Shown here one piece after another: positions 31,871-39,797 of a stretch of 41,961 nt of DNA. The notes under the pieces were generated by a model that saw only the letters and a program-made list of their open reading frames with translations, had not been told where the DNA came from and did not search any database. Numbering within the stretch: the first letter of the stretch is position 1; the number at the start of each line of letters is the position of its first letter. The stretch lies in NCBI GenBank assembly GCA_017546445.1, contig JAFYWX010000019.1, forward strand, positions 1 to 41,961, in the 5' to 3' direction. The DNA comes from Akkermansia sp. GTDB lineage: Bacteria; Verrucomicrobiota; Verrucomicrobiia; Verrucomicrobiales; Akkermansiaceae. A program made the position numbers and the translations under genes.

Positions 31871-33094
31871 TTACTTGATATGAGCCAGCAGAGCATCGCC
31901 GAAAGCAGTGGTGCTCACAGCCGTGCTGCCGGGAATCATCTCCGCCAGGTCGGCGGTCACCGTCTTGTCAGAAATAGCGCCTTCAATGGCAGACACGATG
32001 AGGTCTGCAGCCTCGGTCCAGCCCATGTAGCGCAGCATCATCTCCGCAGAAAGCAGGAAGGAACAGGGGTTCACCTTATCCAGACCAGCCAGCTTGGGTG
32101 CCGTGCCGTGCGTAGCCTCGAACACAGCGTGACCGGTGCGGTAGTTGATATTGGCACCGGGGGCAATGCCGATACCGCCCACCTGAGCAGCCAGCGCATC
32201 AGAGCAGTAGTCGCCGTTCAGGTTCAGCGTGGCCACCACGGAATGCTCCTGCGGGTGAATGAGGATTTCCTGCAGGAAGGCGTCGCAGATGCAGTCCTTG
32301 ATGATGATGCCGTTGGGCAGCTTGCACCAGGGGCCATCGCCGATGGGCTCTGCACCGAACTCGCGGCGGGCCAGGTCATAGCCCCAGTCGCGGAAGCCGC
32401 CCTCGGTGAACTTCATGATGTTACCCTTATGAACCAGAGTCACATAGGGACGATTCGTCTCAATGGCGTACTGAATGGCAGAGCGCACCAGGCGCTCCGT
32501 ACCCTCCTTGGACACCGGCTTGATACCGAAACCGGAGGTCTGCGGGAAACGCACCTTATTGGCGCGCTGCGGGAACTCCTGGGAAAGCCAGTCAAAGAAC
32601 TTCTCCGCCTCGGGGGTGCCGCACTCAAACTCAATACCGGCGTAGATATCTTCCGTATTCTCACGGAAAATCACCATATCCACCTTCTCCGGTGCCTTCA
32701 CCGGAGTTTCAATGCCCTGGAAATAGCGAACCGGACGCACGCAGCAATACAGGTCAAGCCCCTGGCGCAAAGCCACATTCAGCGAACGGATACCCTTGCC
32801 CACAGGCGTGGTCAGCGGCCCCTTGATACCCACCAGAAGCGTGCGGAATGCCTCCATGGTCTCATTCGGCAGCCAGGTACCCACGGTATCAAAAGCCTTC
32901 TGCCCCGCCAGCACTTCCTTCCATACCAGGCCGCGCTTACCGGCATAGGCCTTTTCCACGGCGGCATCAATCACGCGCCTGGCAGCACGCCAGATATCCG
33001 GGCCGGAGCCATCGCCGATAATATGGGGAATAATGGGGAAATCGGGCACATTGAGACCCTGCCCGGTCATGGTAATAGGAGTACCTTCGCTCAT
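31871..33094 (-). CDS. icd: NADP-type isocitrate dehydrogenase
   Basis: Isocitrate dehydrogenase, the TCA-cycle step from isocitrate to 2-oxoglutarate, 407 residues (E. coli Icd is 416). [14 protein letters not shown] is the N-terminal motif. [18 protein letters not shown] contains the serine that E. coli phosphorylates, and VRPVRYFQG and [18 protein letters not shown] follow as in E. coli. [13 protein letters not shown] and [13 protein letters not shown] complete the cofactor and active-site region. The close likeness to E. coli Icd favours NADP specificity; the cofactor is inferred, not read. A small membrane-protein gene at 33124-33312 precedes it and menG follows, probably as one operon. 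Confidence 0.95.
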   Translation of the reverse strand: MSEGTPITMTGQGLNVPDFPIIPHIIGDGSGPDIWRAARRVIDAAVEKAYAGKRGLVWKEVLAGQKAFDTVGTWLPNETMEAFRTLLVGIKGPLTTPVGKGIRSLNVALRQGLDLYCCVRPVRYFQGIETPVKAPEKVDMVIFRENTEDIYAGIEFECGTPEAEKFFDWLSQEFPQRANKVRFPQTSGFGIKPVSKEGTERLVRSAIQYAIETNRPYVTLVHKGNIMKFTEGGFRDWGYDLARREFGAEPIGDGPWCKLPNGIIIKDCICDAFLQEILIHPQEHSVVATLNLNGDYCSDALAAQVGGIGIAPGANINYRTGHAVFEATHGTAPKLAGLDKVNPCSFLLSAEMMLRYMGWTEAADLIVSAIEGAISDKTVTADLAEMIPGSTAVSTTAFGDALLAHIK

Positions 33095-33123
33095 GTCAGT
33101 TCCGTTGTGTGTTATTTGAAAGC

Positions 33124-33312
33124 TTATTCTTCAGCAGAAGCCTCTGCAGCAGGCTGGTCATCAGCCTTCACGCCATCGCTGTTAGCCATGGCGCAGAAGG
33201 CAAAAACGGCCCCCAACAACAGGGGCGGAAGGATATAAAAGAGAATACCATCGTGCTCCCCGCGGGAAGCAGTCGTGCGTACTTTTACAGAGGGATGCTT
33301 GATACTTGCCAT
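33124..33312 (-). CDS. Small single-span membrane protein upstream of icd
   Basis: A 62-residue protein: a basic N-terminus ([19 protein letters not shown]), one membrane segment ([20 protein letters not shown]) and an acidic Ala-rich tail ([12 protein letters not shown]). The layout is typical of real small membrane proteins, and a good promoter lies just upstream at 33328-33355. The stop is 29 bp before icd, so the two are likely cotranscribed. No family recognised. Confidence 0.6.
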   Translation of the reverse strand: MASIKHPSVKVRTTASRGEHDGILFYILPPLLLGAVFAFCAMANSDGVKADDQPAAEASAEE

Positions 33313-33327
33313 AGCGTATATGCGGTT

Positions 33328-33355
33328 ATTGTATCAGATTCTACCTGAATTGCAA
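33328..33355 (-). promoter_or_regulatory. Promoter of the small protein-icd-menG genes
   Basis: On the minus strand TTGCAA (33355-33350) and TACAAT (33333-33328), spacer 16 bp, 15 nt before the ATG at 33312. Confidence 0.5.
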
Positions 33356-33407
33356 CCACAAAGAACACAACAATTCAGCACAGAACACAAAATACCCCTG
33401 CTGCCAA

Positions 33408-34085
33408 TCATTGACCCTTTTGCGTCTTCTCGGCCTGCTTCAGCAGGCTCACGGCGGTCTGGTTGCCGGCTTCTGCAGCATTCACCAGCCAGCCCATCAT
33501 CAGCTCATCATTGCGGGGGACGCCCTTCCCTGTGGCGTAGCAGGTGCTGAGCATGAGGCAGGCATCTCCATTGCCCTGCATGGCGGCATAGCGCAGGTAG
33601 CGGATACCCTCGGCCACGTTTGCTTCCTTCGCGGTGCCATTCAGGTGCATGCGAGCCAGAATCAACTGAGCAGGAATGGAATCATCATCCGCCATGCGCT
33701 CCAGCCAATGCAGCGCCCCGCTCATATTGCCCGTACGGGCCTCCATCTGCACCAGAGTCTGGCAGGCATCATCGTTGCCGGCATCCACCGCCGCGGCATA
33801 CCACTGCCGCGCTTTCTGCATGGACCGCGGCACACCGAGACCTCGCTCATAGCAGAGCCCCATAGCCGCCATGGCTCGCGGCTGCCTTTTCTCCGCAGCG
33901 CGGGAGAACCACTTGAACGCCAGCTTGGAGGAATGGATAGCCCCCTTCTGTCCGGTCAGAAAGCGACGGCCATACTCATACTGCGCTTCCGGGTCACCAT
34001 TCACCGCAGCCTTACGCAGCTGGTAGATATTGTGACACCCAGTCAGCAGCAAAAAGCCGCACGCTATGGCAAGAAAACGCATCAA
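33408..34085 (-). CDS. Sel1-like repeat lipoprotein
   Basis: A 225-residue lipoprotein with signal peptide (MMRFLAIACGFLLLTGC, lipobox LTGC) and about five Sel1-like repeats: AQYEYGRRFLTGQKG, AMAAMGLCYERGLGVPRSMQ, AQLILARMHLNGTAK, ACLMLSTCYATGKGVPRN. It probably forms an envelope-anchored protein-binding surface. The start ATG overlaps the stop of the uracil-DNA glycosylase gene as ATGA, so the two are coupled in translation although their functions seem unrelated. The second ATG, 3 nt later, is an equally good start. Confidence 0.88.
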   Translation of the reverse strand: MMRFLAIACGFLLLTGCHNIYQLRKAAVNGDPEAQYEYGRRFLTGQKGAIHSSKLAFKWFSRAAEKRQPRAMAAMGLCYERGLGVPRSMQKARQWYAAAVDAGNDDACQTLVQMEARTGNMSGALHWLERMADDDSIPAQLILARMHLNGTAKEANVAEGIRYLRYAAMQGNGDACLMLSTCYATGKGVPRNDELMMGWLVNAAEAGNQTAVSLLKQAEKTQKGQ

Positions 34086-34897
34086 CGGAAGTAGTTCTGT
34101 TGTTTTTCACTGATAGGCATGCCAAGGCGTTGCATTACCTCCAGCATATCCTCCCACACGGAGCGGCGGGCAGAAAGAGCCTCGTTACGCAGCAGATAAC
34201 TGGGATGATACGTCACCCGCACCGGAACGCCCTGGCACTCAAACCACTGTCCCCGCAGCGCACTCACCCCCTGCTGAGTCCCCAGAAGCCCCTTGGCAGA
34301 GCTGCCGCCCAGGCACACAATGCAGGCGGGCTGAATAGCCCGGATTTCCGCCATGATGAGCGGCTGACACGCCGCCAGTTCCTCCGGGGAGGGTGCACGG
34401 TTTGACGTACCCTGATTCTCGCCCATGGACGGGCGGAACTTGCATACATTGGAAATATACACATCGCTGCGCTGCAGGCCCATAGCACCCAGAATACGGG
34501 TAAGCAACTGCCCGGCAGGCCCCACAAAAGGCTCACCCTGTCGCTCTTCCTCATACCCCGGAGCCTCCCCCACCAGCATGAGCCGGGCATGCGGATTACC
34601 CACGGCAAAAACCATCTTCTCGCGCAGCGTACCCAGGCGGCGGGCCGGTTTCCAGTCTGCGGCTTTCTGGCGCAGGAAATCAAGTTTTTCCTCCACGCTC
34701 ATCTCCGGCTGCTCTGCGCGCGGCGCCGGGGTGGATTCCGCTACCGGCACAGGCGGTGCAGGCTGCGAGCCCTTCCTGGCATCCAGCATCCACTGGCGCA
34801 GAATACCACGCGCCTCGTCATCCACCGCCAGACGCTCCTGCCCGCTCTCCACCATATGGGTGAGAGTCTCTACCGCAAGTTGCCTGAGAGTGGTCAT
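34082..34897 (-). CDS. Uracil-DNA glycosylase, family 4-like, lacking most Fe-S cysteines
   Basis: A 271-residue protein of the uracil-DNA glycosylase superfamily, which removes uracil from DNA in base-excision repair. Motif 1 is VGEAPGYEEERQGEPFVGPA (from residue 109), followed by VYISNVCKFRPS; the second active-site motif is HPSYLLR (231-237). Family 4 enzymes hold a 4Fe-4S cluster on four cysteines. Here the first two, expected near residues 80-92, are absent, and the third site reads NVCKFRP where family 4 has a KCRP pattern. Only C177 clearly matches. The N-terminal 65 residues are a proline-rich extension. A promoter at 34904-34931 gives a leaderless start. Confidence 0.85.
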   Translation of the reverse strand: MTTLRQLAVETLTHMVESGQERLAVDDEARGILRQWMLDARKGSQPAPPVPVAESTPAPRAEQPEMSVEEKLDFLRQKAADWKPARRLGTLREKMVFAVGNPHARLMLVGEAPGYEEERQGEPFVGPAGQLLTRILGAMGLQRSDVYISNVCKFRPSMGENQGTSNRAPSPEELAACQPLIMAEIRAIQPACIVCLGGSSAKGLLGTQQGVSALRGQWFECQGVPVRVTYHPSYLLRNEALSARRSVWEDMLEVMQRLGMPISEKQQNYFR

Positions 34898-34903
34898 GCT
34901 CGC

Positions 34904-34931
34904 ATTCTAACATAATACCGCCATTTAGCAA
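34904..34931 (-). promoter_or_regulatory. Promoter of the uracil-DNA glycosylase gene
   Basis: On the minus strand TTGCTA (34931-34926) and TAGAAT (34909-34904), spacer 16 bp. Only 6 nt separate the -10 box from the ATG at 34897. Confidence 0.5.
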
Positions 34932-34961
34932 GAAAAAGCGGGTGTTGCACAGGCAAATTGC

Positions 34962-34989
34962 TCGACATCGTGCGCCGTTACGGTACAAT
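34962..34989 (+). promoter_or_regulatory. Promoter of the metallophosphoesterase gene
   Basis: TCGACA (34962-34967) and TACAAT (34984-34989), spacer 16 bp, 17 nt before the ATG at 35007. It is divergent from the glycosylase promoter. Confidence 0.5.
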
Positions 34990-35006
34990 ACCCATGCCCA
35001 CACCAC

Positions 35007-35789
35007 ATGAAAATACAATACGCCTCAGACCTGCATCTGGAGTTCAGAAGCAACTCCGAATTCATCCTGACCAATCCACTGGAAATCACAGGCGATATCC
35101 TGCTGTTAGCCGGGGATATCTGCTACATGAACTCCGAGGCTCATGCCCGGCATCCGTTCTGGGATTGGGCGGCAGAGAACTACCAGGAAGTCCTGCTCTG
35201 CCCCGGGAACCATGAGTTTTATAAGGGGTACGATATCGCCACGCTGCCCGATGGATACTGCGAATTCATCCGGCCCAATGTACGGAGGCTTTATAACGCC
35301 GTAGTCACCCTGGGTGATACCGATATCATCCTTTCCACCCTCTGGGCACATATTGACGAGAGGGACGAAATCGCCTGCGCCGAGCGCGTGGCCGATTTCG
35401 CACGCATCGGTTACATGGGAGACTGCCTGATGCCCGCTGATTTCAACCGCGAACACGAGAGATGCGTGCGGTTTCTGCAGCAGGCCCTTGCATCCAGCAA
35501 AGCCCGACACAAGGTAGTGGCAACGCACCACCTGCCAAGTCGTCTGCTCCTGGCTCCGCAATTCAGCGGCAGCCGCCTGAACGGGGCCTATGTCTCCGAC
35601 ATGACTGATTTTGTGGCCTCCTGCGGTGCCGATTTCTGGATATACGGCCACTCGCATCGCAATATCAACAGAACCATTGGAGCCACCCAATGCCTGAGCA
35701 ACCAGTTAGGATACGTTCACATCGGCGAAGGATTTGATTTCAACCACCGGAGCTGCATCAGCACAGAAGACAAAAATCACTGTCAATAA
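35007..35789 (+). CDS. Calcineurin-like metallophosphoesterase
   Basis: A 260-residue two-metal phosphoesterase with every family motif: DLHLEF (residues 8-13), LLLAGDICYM, GNHEFYKG, VVATHHLPSR and WIYGHSHRNIN. These supply the Asp, His and Asn metal ligands. No signal peptide is seen, so it acts in the cytoplasm. The substrate (nucleotide, phosphoprotein or other phosphate ester) cannot be told from sequence. It is transcribed divergently from the uracil-DNA glycosylase gene, with its own promoter. Nothing is truncated. Confidence 0.85.
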   Translation: MKIQYASDLHLEFRSNSEFILTNPLEITGDILLLAGDICYMNSEAHARHPFWDWAAENYQEVLLCPGNHEFYKGYDIATLPDGYCEFIRPNVRRLYNAVVTLGDTDIILSTLWAHIDERDEIACAERVADFARIGYMGDCLMPADFNREHERCVRFLQQALASSKARHKVVATHHLPSRLLLAPQFSGSRLNGAYVSDMTDFVASCGADFWIYGHSHRNINRTIGATQCLSNQLGYVHIGEGFDFNHRSCISTEDKNHCQ

Positions 35790-35848
35790 AAAACAGAATC
35801 AGCCCTTCTGTCCATGAAATAAATCCGTTGATAGTCTTGTTATTTATC

Positions 35849-35877
35849 TTGACCGAGGCATTTTTTCAGAATAACAT
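35849..35877 (+). promoter_or_regulatory. Promoter of the charged exported protein gene
   Basis: TTGACC (35849-35854) and TAACAT (35872-35877), spacer 17 bp, 28 nt before the ATG at 35906. Confidence 0.55.
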
Positions 35878-35905
35878 ATGCTCAGTAACGCAACTCATTA
35901 TCCAT

Positions 35906-36604
35906 ATGAAATCCATTCCATTCTCCCTTTATGCACTGTGCATGCTGCTGGGCGCAGGTGTGATTATGCAGCCCGTCTACGCAGATGAAGAAGCTGAAAC
36001 AACGTCCGCAGAATCTACACAAAATGAGGACGATGGAGAAGATTCCGCTGCACCGGACGAAAATTCCAAAGAAGCCAAGCGCGCCAGGCAGATAGCCTGT
36101 CAGAAACAAGTAGCAGACGAGTTCAAGGAAATCAGGCAGTTAGCCAACTTGCTCAAAAAAGCGAAAAACAGCAAGGACTACGCCAAGGTTAACAAGATGG
36201 CCGACTCCATCATCAAGAAATACGCCCCTCTCTATATTGAGAATCAGCCTCAGAAGGTCAATGGTGTCGAGATTACTGTAGAAGATCTTGCCCCTGCTCA
36301 CAAAAAATTCGGCTCCAAGCGGAAAAATCTTTACAAGGACTTCATCGAGTTTTCCGAAAACCAGCGCAGCAAACAGCAAAGCAGCAGCTGGAGCAATGCG
36401 CCTCAAGACGATGACCGGTCTGGGAAATCAAAGAAAAAAGCAAAGAATAAGAAAGCTAAGGATAAGAAGGATGATGTCGAAATCGACTTCAGCTTACTTG
36501 ACAAGGTCAAGCAGATTCTGTGCGTCAATCAGGAGAGCGTCGTTGAGCAAATAGATGAAGAAACAAAAGAAAAAAATCACAGATTTTCAAACACTCCTTA
36601 CTGA
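35906..36604 (+). CDS. Hypothetical exported charged protein
   Basis: A 232-residue protein with a signal peptide (SLYALCMLLGAGVIMQPVYA, cleavage before DEEAE). The mature N-terminus is acidic and disordered (about 40 residues rich in Glu, Asp, Ser, Thr). A helical middle follows (QKQVADEFKEIRQLANLLKK), then a strongly basic Lys-rich stretch (KSKKKAKNKKAKDKKDD). The strong charge separation suggests a linker or nucleic-acid/polyanion contact; no domain is recognised. The frame opens at 35828, but ATG 35906 begins the signal peptide and follows the promoter at 35849-35877. A terminator lies at 36635-36667. Confidence 0.7.
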   Translation: MKSIPFSLYALCMLLGAGVIMQPVYADEEAETTSAESTQNEDDGEDSAAPDENSKEAKRARQIACQKQVADEFKEIRQLANLLKKAKNSKDYAKVNKMADSIIKKYAPLYIENQPQKVNGVEITVEDLAPAHKKFGSKRKNLYKDFIEFSENQRSKQQSSSWSNAPQDDDRSGKSKKKAKNKKAKDKKDDVEIDFSLLDKVKQILCVNQESVVEQIDEETKEKNHRFSNTPY

Positions 36605-36634
36605 TAAAGCTCTTCACTGAACCTTGATTTTATT

Positions 36635-36667
36635 AATCCCCTGCCCGCTTCCGGCGCAGGGGATTTT
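36635..36667 (+). terminator. Intrinsic terminator after the charged exported protein gene
   Basis: AATCCCCTGC (36635-36644) pairs with GCAGGGGATT (36656-36665), followed by TTTAAT. Confidence 0.75.
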
Positions 36668-36764
36668 AATATCATCAGGGGACGTCTGAAAAGCCAGAAA
36701 GCCCCAGAGCTGCACCGTATATGCAAGGCAATTTCAACAACCACAGACCACTGATTTTCAATCG

Positions 36765-36950
36765 CTAAAACCACCGTTCACCCACATTGGCGAAAAAGAT
36801 ATCCGAAACCAGCGCATTACGCGCCTGGCGGCGGGTATCGAAATGACACCCGTCTGCGACAAGCTCAATAAGACAACGGCCCAATCTGGCGATCAGCTCG
36901 AACTTTTTAAGAGTGCGGCGCAGATACGAGCTCGTATTGCGCCCCGGCTC
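36765..36950 (-). pseudogene. Possible C-terminal remnant of an unidentified gene
   Basis: On the minus strand this stretch reads as a plausible protein tail (SSYLRRTLKKFELIARLGRC, then CHFDTRRQARNALVSDIFFA and GERWF before TAG). It looks more coding-like than the other shadows, but its upstream part runs into the polA gene in antisense and no start is visible. A 14-bp perfect palindrome, ATACGAGCTCGTAT, lies at 36924-36937. It may be a broken transposase or phage gene; I cannot name the family. The rest of 36668-37013 holds only the polA promoter. Confidence 0.3.
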
Positions 36951-36974
36951 CGCGTGTAATGTCCCGCATTTCAC

Positions 36975-37004
36975 TTGCAGTCGGCAAGTAGCGTATGTTA
37001 AACT
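36975..37004 (+). promoter_or_regulatory. Promoter of polA
   Basis: TTGCAG (36975-36980) and TAAACT (36999-37004), spacer 18 bp, 9 nt before the ATG at 37014. Confidence 0.45.
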
Positions 37005-37013
37005 AGCTGTCTG

Positions 37014-39779
37014 ATGGCTACTTTCTGTATTCTGGACGGCATGGCGTTGATTTACCGCGCCTTCTACGCCTTTATCAACAACCCCATGCGCAACTCCACG
37101 GGGCTGAACACCTCTGCCATGTTCGGCTTCATCAACACCGTGGTGCATCTCCTTGACAAAGAAAAGCCCACGCACGTGGTGGCCTGCCTGGATCCCAGCG
37201 GGCCCACCTTCCGCCACGAGCGTTTCCCGGAATACAAGGCCAACCGCCAGGCCATGCCCCAGGAACTGCGCGATTCCATTCCCTGGATTGTGGATATTCT
37301 GGCCGCCATGCGCATCAAGACCCTGCGCATGCCGGGGTACGAGGCCGATGACCTCATCGGCACCATCACGCGCATGAGCGATGAAGCGGGCGACATGCAC
37401 GCCTACATGGTTTCCAAGGACAAGGACCTGGGGCAGCTGCTTTCGCCCACCTGTTCCTTCTGGCGCCCCGGCAAGAAAGGCAGCGAGTTCGAAACAGTGG
37501 GCGTGGAGGAATTCCAGGAGGAATGGGGCATCGAGACCCCGCGCCAGATTATTGATATCCTGGCCCTCATGGGCGATTCATCAGACAACATTCCCGGCGT
37601 GCCGGGCGTGGGTGCCGTGTCGGCAAAGAAACTCATCACCCAGTTCGGCAGCATTGAGAACATGCTGGCCCGCAGCGCCGAAATCAAGGGCAAGATGCGC
37701 GAGAAGATTGAACAGAATGCCGATGCAGCCCGCCTTTCCTACGAGCTGGTCACTATTCGCCGCGATGTACCCGTGGATATCAAGCTGGAGGACTGCCGAG
37801 TTCAGGAGTTTGACACCAGGGCGCTGGGAGATATCCTCAAGAAACTGGAATTCAAGGAACTGGCAAAGAAACTCTGCGGTGCCCAGCCGAGCGATGCCGA
37901 CCTGGGCGAACTCTTTGCCGCCGCCGCTCCGGCCACCGAGGCCCCGGCAGCAGAAGGCGAAATGCAGCTGGACCTCTTTGCCCTGCCCCAGCTCACGGAC
38001 ATCACCACCACCCCGCACCAATACCACCTGGTGAACACGCCCGAAGCCCGCACCGCCCTGGCCGCCCGCATGGAGCAGGCCGACCGCTGGGCGTTCGACA
38101 CCGAAACCACCGGGCTGGACCCGCTCACCGATAAGCTGCTGGGCTTCTCCGTGGCCCTCACCGAGCACGAAGCCTACTACATCCCCGCGGCAGAGGATGG
38201 CTGGCTGGAATGCTTCCGCGCCGCCTTTGCCGGCAGCGCAGAGAAGGTGGGTCTGAATGCCAAGTTCGATATTCAGGTGCTGCACCAGGCTGGTCTGGTG
38301 GTGAATGGCCCCTTCTTCGACTGCATGCTGGCACACTGCGCGCTGTATCCGGAGCTGCGCCACGGTATGGATGAAATGGCCGAGGCCCTGCTGCAGTACA
38401 AGACCATTCATCTGGAAGACATTGCCGGCAAGGGCAAGGAAATGAACACCGCCGCCGTGCCTGTGGAAACCATGGCCGAATACGCTGCGGAAGATGCGGA
38501 TGTGACCCTGCGTCTGTATCATATCCTGCAGCCCCAGCTGGTGGAAGCCGGGCAGGATGAACTGATGCGCAGCATCGAGTTCCCGCTCATCCCCGTGCTG
38601 GCCGGTATCGAGGAGGAAGGCATGCGCGTGGAGCCCGACCTGCTGCAGAAGAGCTCCGACGAGCTCGGCGAGCAGATTGAGGCCATCCGCGCCCGCATTG
38701 ATGAGCAGGTGGGCCGCCCCATCAACCTGAACTCCCCCAAGCAGCTCGGCGAATTGCTCTTCGACGAGATGAAGCTGCTCGCCAAGCCAAAGAAGACCAG
38801 AACGGGGCAATACGTGACCGATGAGGAAACGCTCCGCAAGCTGGTACCCGTTTCCCCGCTGGTGGCCGATATTCTGGAATATCGCGAAATGAGCAAGCTG
38901 AAAGGCACCTATCTGGATGCCCTGCCCCGCTACATCTCCCCGAAAGATGGCCGCATTCACTCCACCTTGCTGCAGATGGTGACCGCCACAGGCCGCCTGG
39001 CCTCCCAGAACCCGAACCTGCAGAATATCCCCGTGCGCTCCGAGGCAGGCAAGCTCATCCGCCGCGCCTTTGTGGCACGCGATGCGCAGCACAGCATCCT
39101 CTCTGCCGACTATTCACAGGTGGAGCTGCGCCTCATGGCCGCCCTCTCCAGCGACCCGGGCATGATTGCCGCCTTCACCTCCGGCCGCGATATCCACGCC
39201 GAAACAGCCGCCCGCATCTACGGCATCCCCCACGAGGAAGTGACCGCCGACATGCGCCGCAAGGCCAAGACGGTGAACTTCGGCATCATCTACGGCATCT
39301 CGGCCTTCGGTCTGTCGCAGCGTCTGGATTGCCCGCGCGGCGAAGCCGCTGCCCTCATCGAGAGCTACTTCACCCAGTTCCCCGGCGTGAAGGAATGCAT
39401 GGATAGGCTGGTAACCGAAGCCCGCGAACGCGGCTATGCCGAAACCCTCTGCGGGCGCCGCCGCAAGCTGCCCGACCTGAACAGCGCGAACTTCAACCTG
39501 CGCGCCGCCGCCGAGCGCACCGCCATCAACACCCCCATCCAGGGCACCGCGGCCGATATGATTAAAATCGCCATGGTGCGCGTGGCCGAACTGCTGCAAG
39601 GCAAGCGCAGCCGCCTCATCATGCAGATTCACGACGAACTACTCATCGACCTGCACGAGGACGAGCACGACCTCATTCCCCGGATAACCGAAGCCATGCG
39701 CTGCGCCCTGCCCCTGCCGCACGGCGTACCGCTGGAGGTAGAAGCCAACACCGCCCCCAACTGGCTGGACGCGCATTAA
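37014..39779 (+). CDS. polA: DNA polymerase I with 5'-3' and 3'-5' exonuclease domains
   Basis: A 921-residue family A polymerase, for Okazaki-fragment processing and repair synthesis. The 5'-3' exonuclease domain (1-290) has FCILDGMALIYRAFYAF, MPGYEADDLIGT, VSKDKDLGQLL and GDSSDNIPGVPGVGA. The 3'-5' proofreading domain (about 345-520) keeps its acidic residues in WAFDTETTGLDPL and EYAAEDADVTLRL, so proofreading should be active, unlike Taq. The polymerase domain has motif A SADYSQVELRLMAALSSD, O-helix RRKAKTVNFGIIYGIS and motif C MQIHDELLIDL. The O-helix phenylalanine is as in E. coli. It is full-length and intact. Confidence 0.98.
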   Translation: MATFCILDGMALIYRAFYAFINNPMRNSTGLNTSAMFGFINTVVHLLDKEKPTHVVACLDPSGPTFRHERFPEYKANRQAMPQELRDSIPWIVDILAAMRIKTLRMPGYEADDLIGTITRMSDEAGDMHAYMVSKDKDLGQLLSPTCSFWRPGKKGSEFETVGVEEFQEEWGIETPRQIIDILALMGDSSDNIPGVPGVGAVSAKKLITQFGSIENMLARSAEIKGKMREKIEQNADAARLSYELVTIRRDVPVDIKLEDCRVQEFDTRALGDILKKLEFKELAKKLCGAQPSDADLGELFAAAAPATEAPAAEGEMQLDLFALPQLTDITTTPHQYHLVNTPEARTALAARMEQADRWAFDTETTGLDPLTDKLLGFSVALTEHEAYYIPAAEDGWLECFRAAFAGSAEKVGLNAKFDIQVLHQAGLVVNGPFFDCMLAHCALYPELRHGMDEMAEALLQYKTIHLEDIAGKGKEMNTAAVPVETMAEYAAEDADVTLRLYHILQPQLVEAGQDELMRSIEFPLIPVLAGIEEEGMRVEPDLLQKSSDELGEQIEAIRARIDEQVGRPINLNSPKQLGELLFDEMKLLAKPKKTRTGQYVTDEETLRKLVPVSPLVADILEYREMSKLKGTYLDALPRYISPKDGRIHSTLLQMVTATGRLASQNPNLQNIPVRSEAGKLIRRAFVARDAQHSILSADYSQVELRLMAALSSDPGMIAAFTSGRDIHAETAARIYGIPHEEVTADMRRKAKTVNFGIIYGISAFGLSQRLDCPRGEAAALIESYFTQFPGVKECMDRLVTEARERGYAETLCGRRRKLPDLNSANFNLRAAAERTAINTPIQGTAADMIKIAMVRVAELLQGKRSRLIMQIHDELLIDLHEDEHDLIPRITEAMRCALPLPHGVPLEVEANTAPNWLDAH

Positions 39780-39797
39780 CCCACCCAAGCAAGGAAA

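Noticed and set aside
31799..33238. 479-residue plus-strand frame across icd and menG
   Set aside because: It is a shadow of two well-identified minus-strand genes.
37581..39092. 503-residue antisense open frame in polA
   Set aside because: It is opposite a clear, intact polymerase; GC-rich codons leave antisense frames open.
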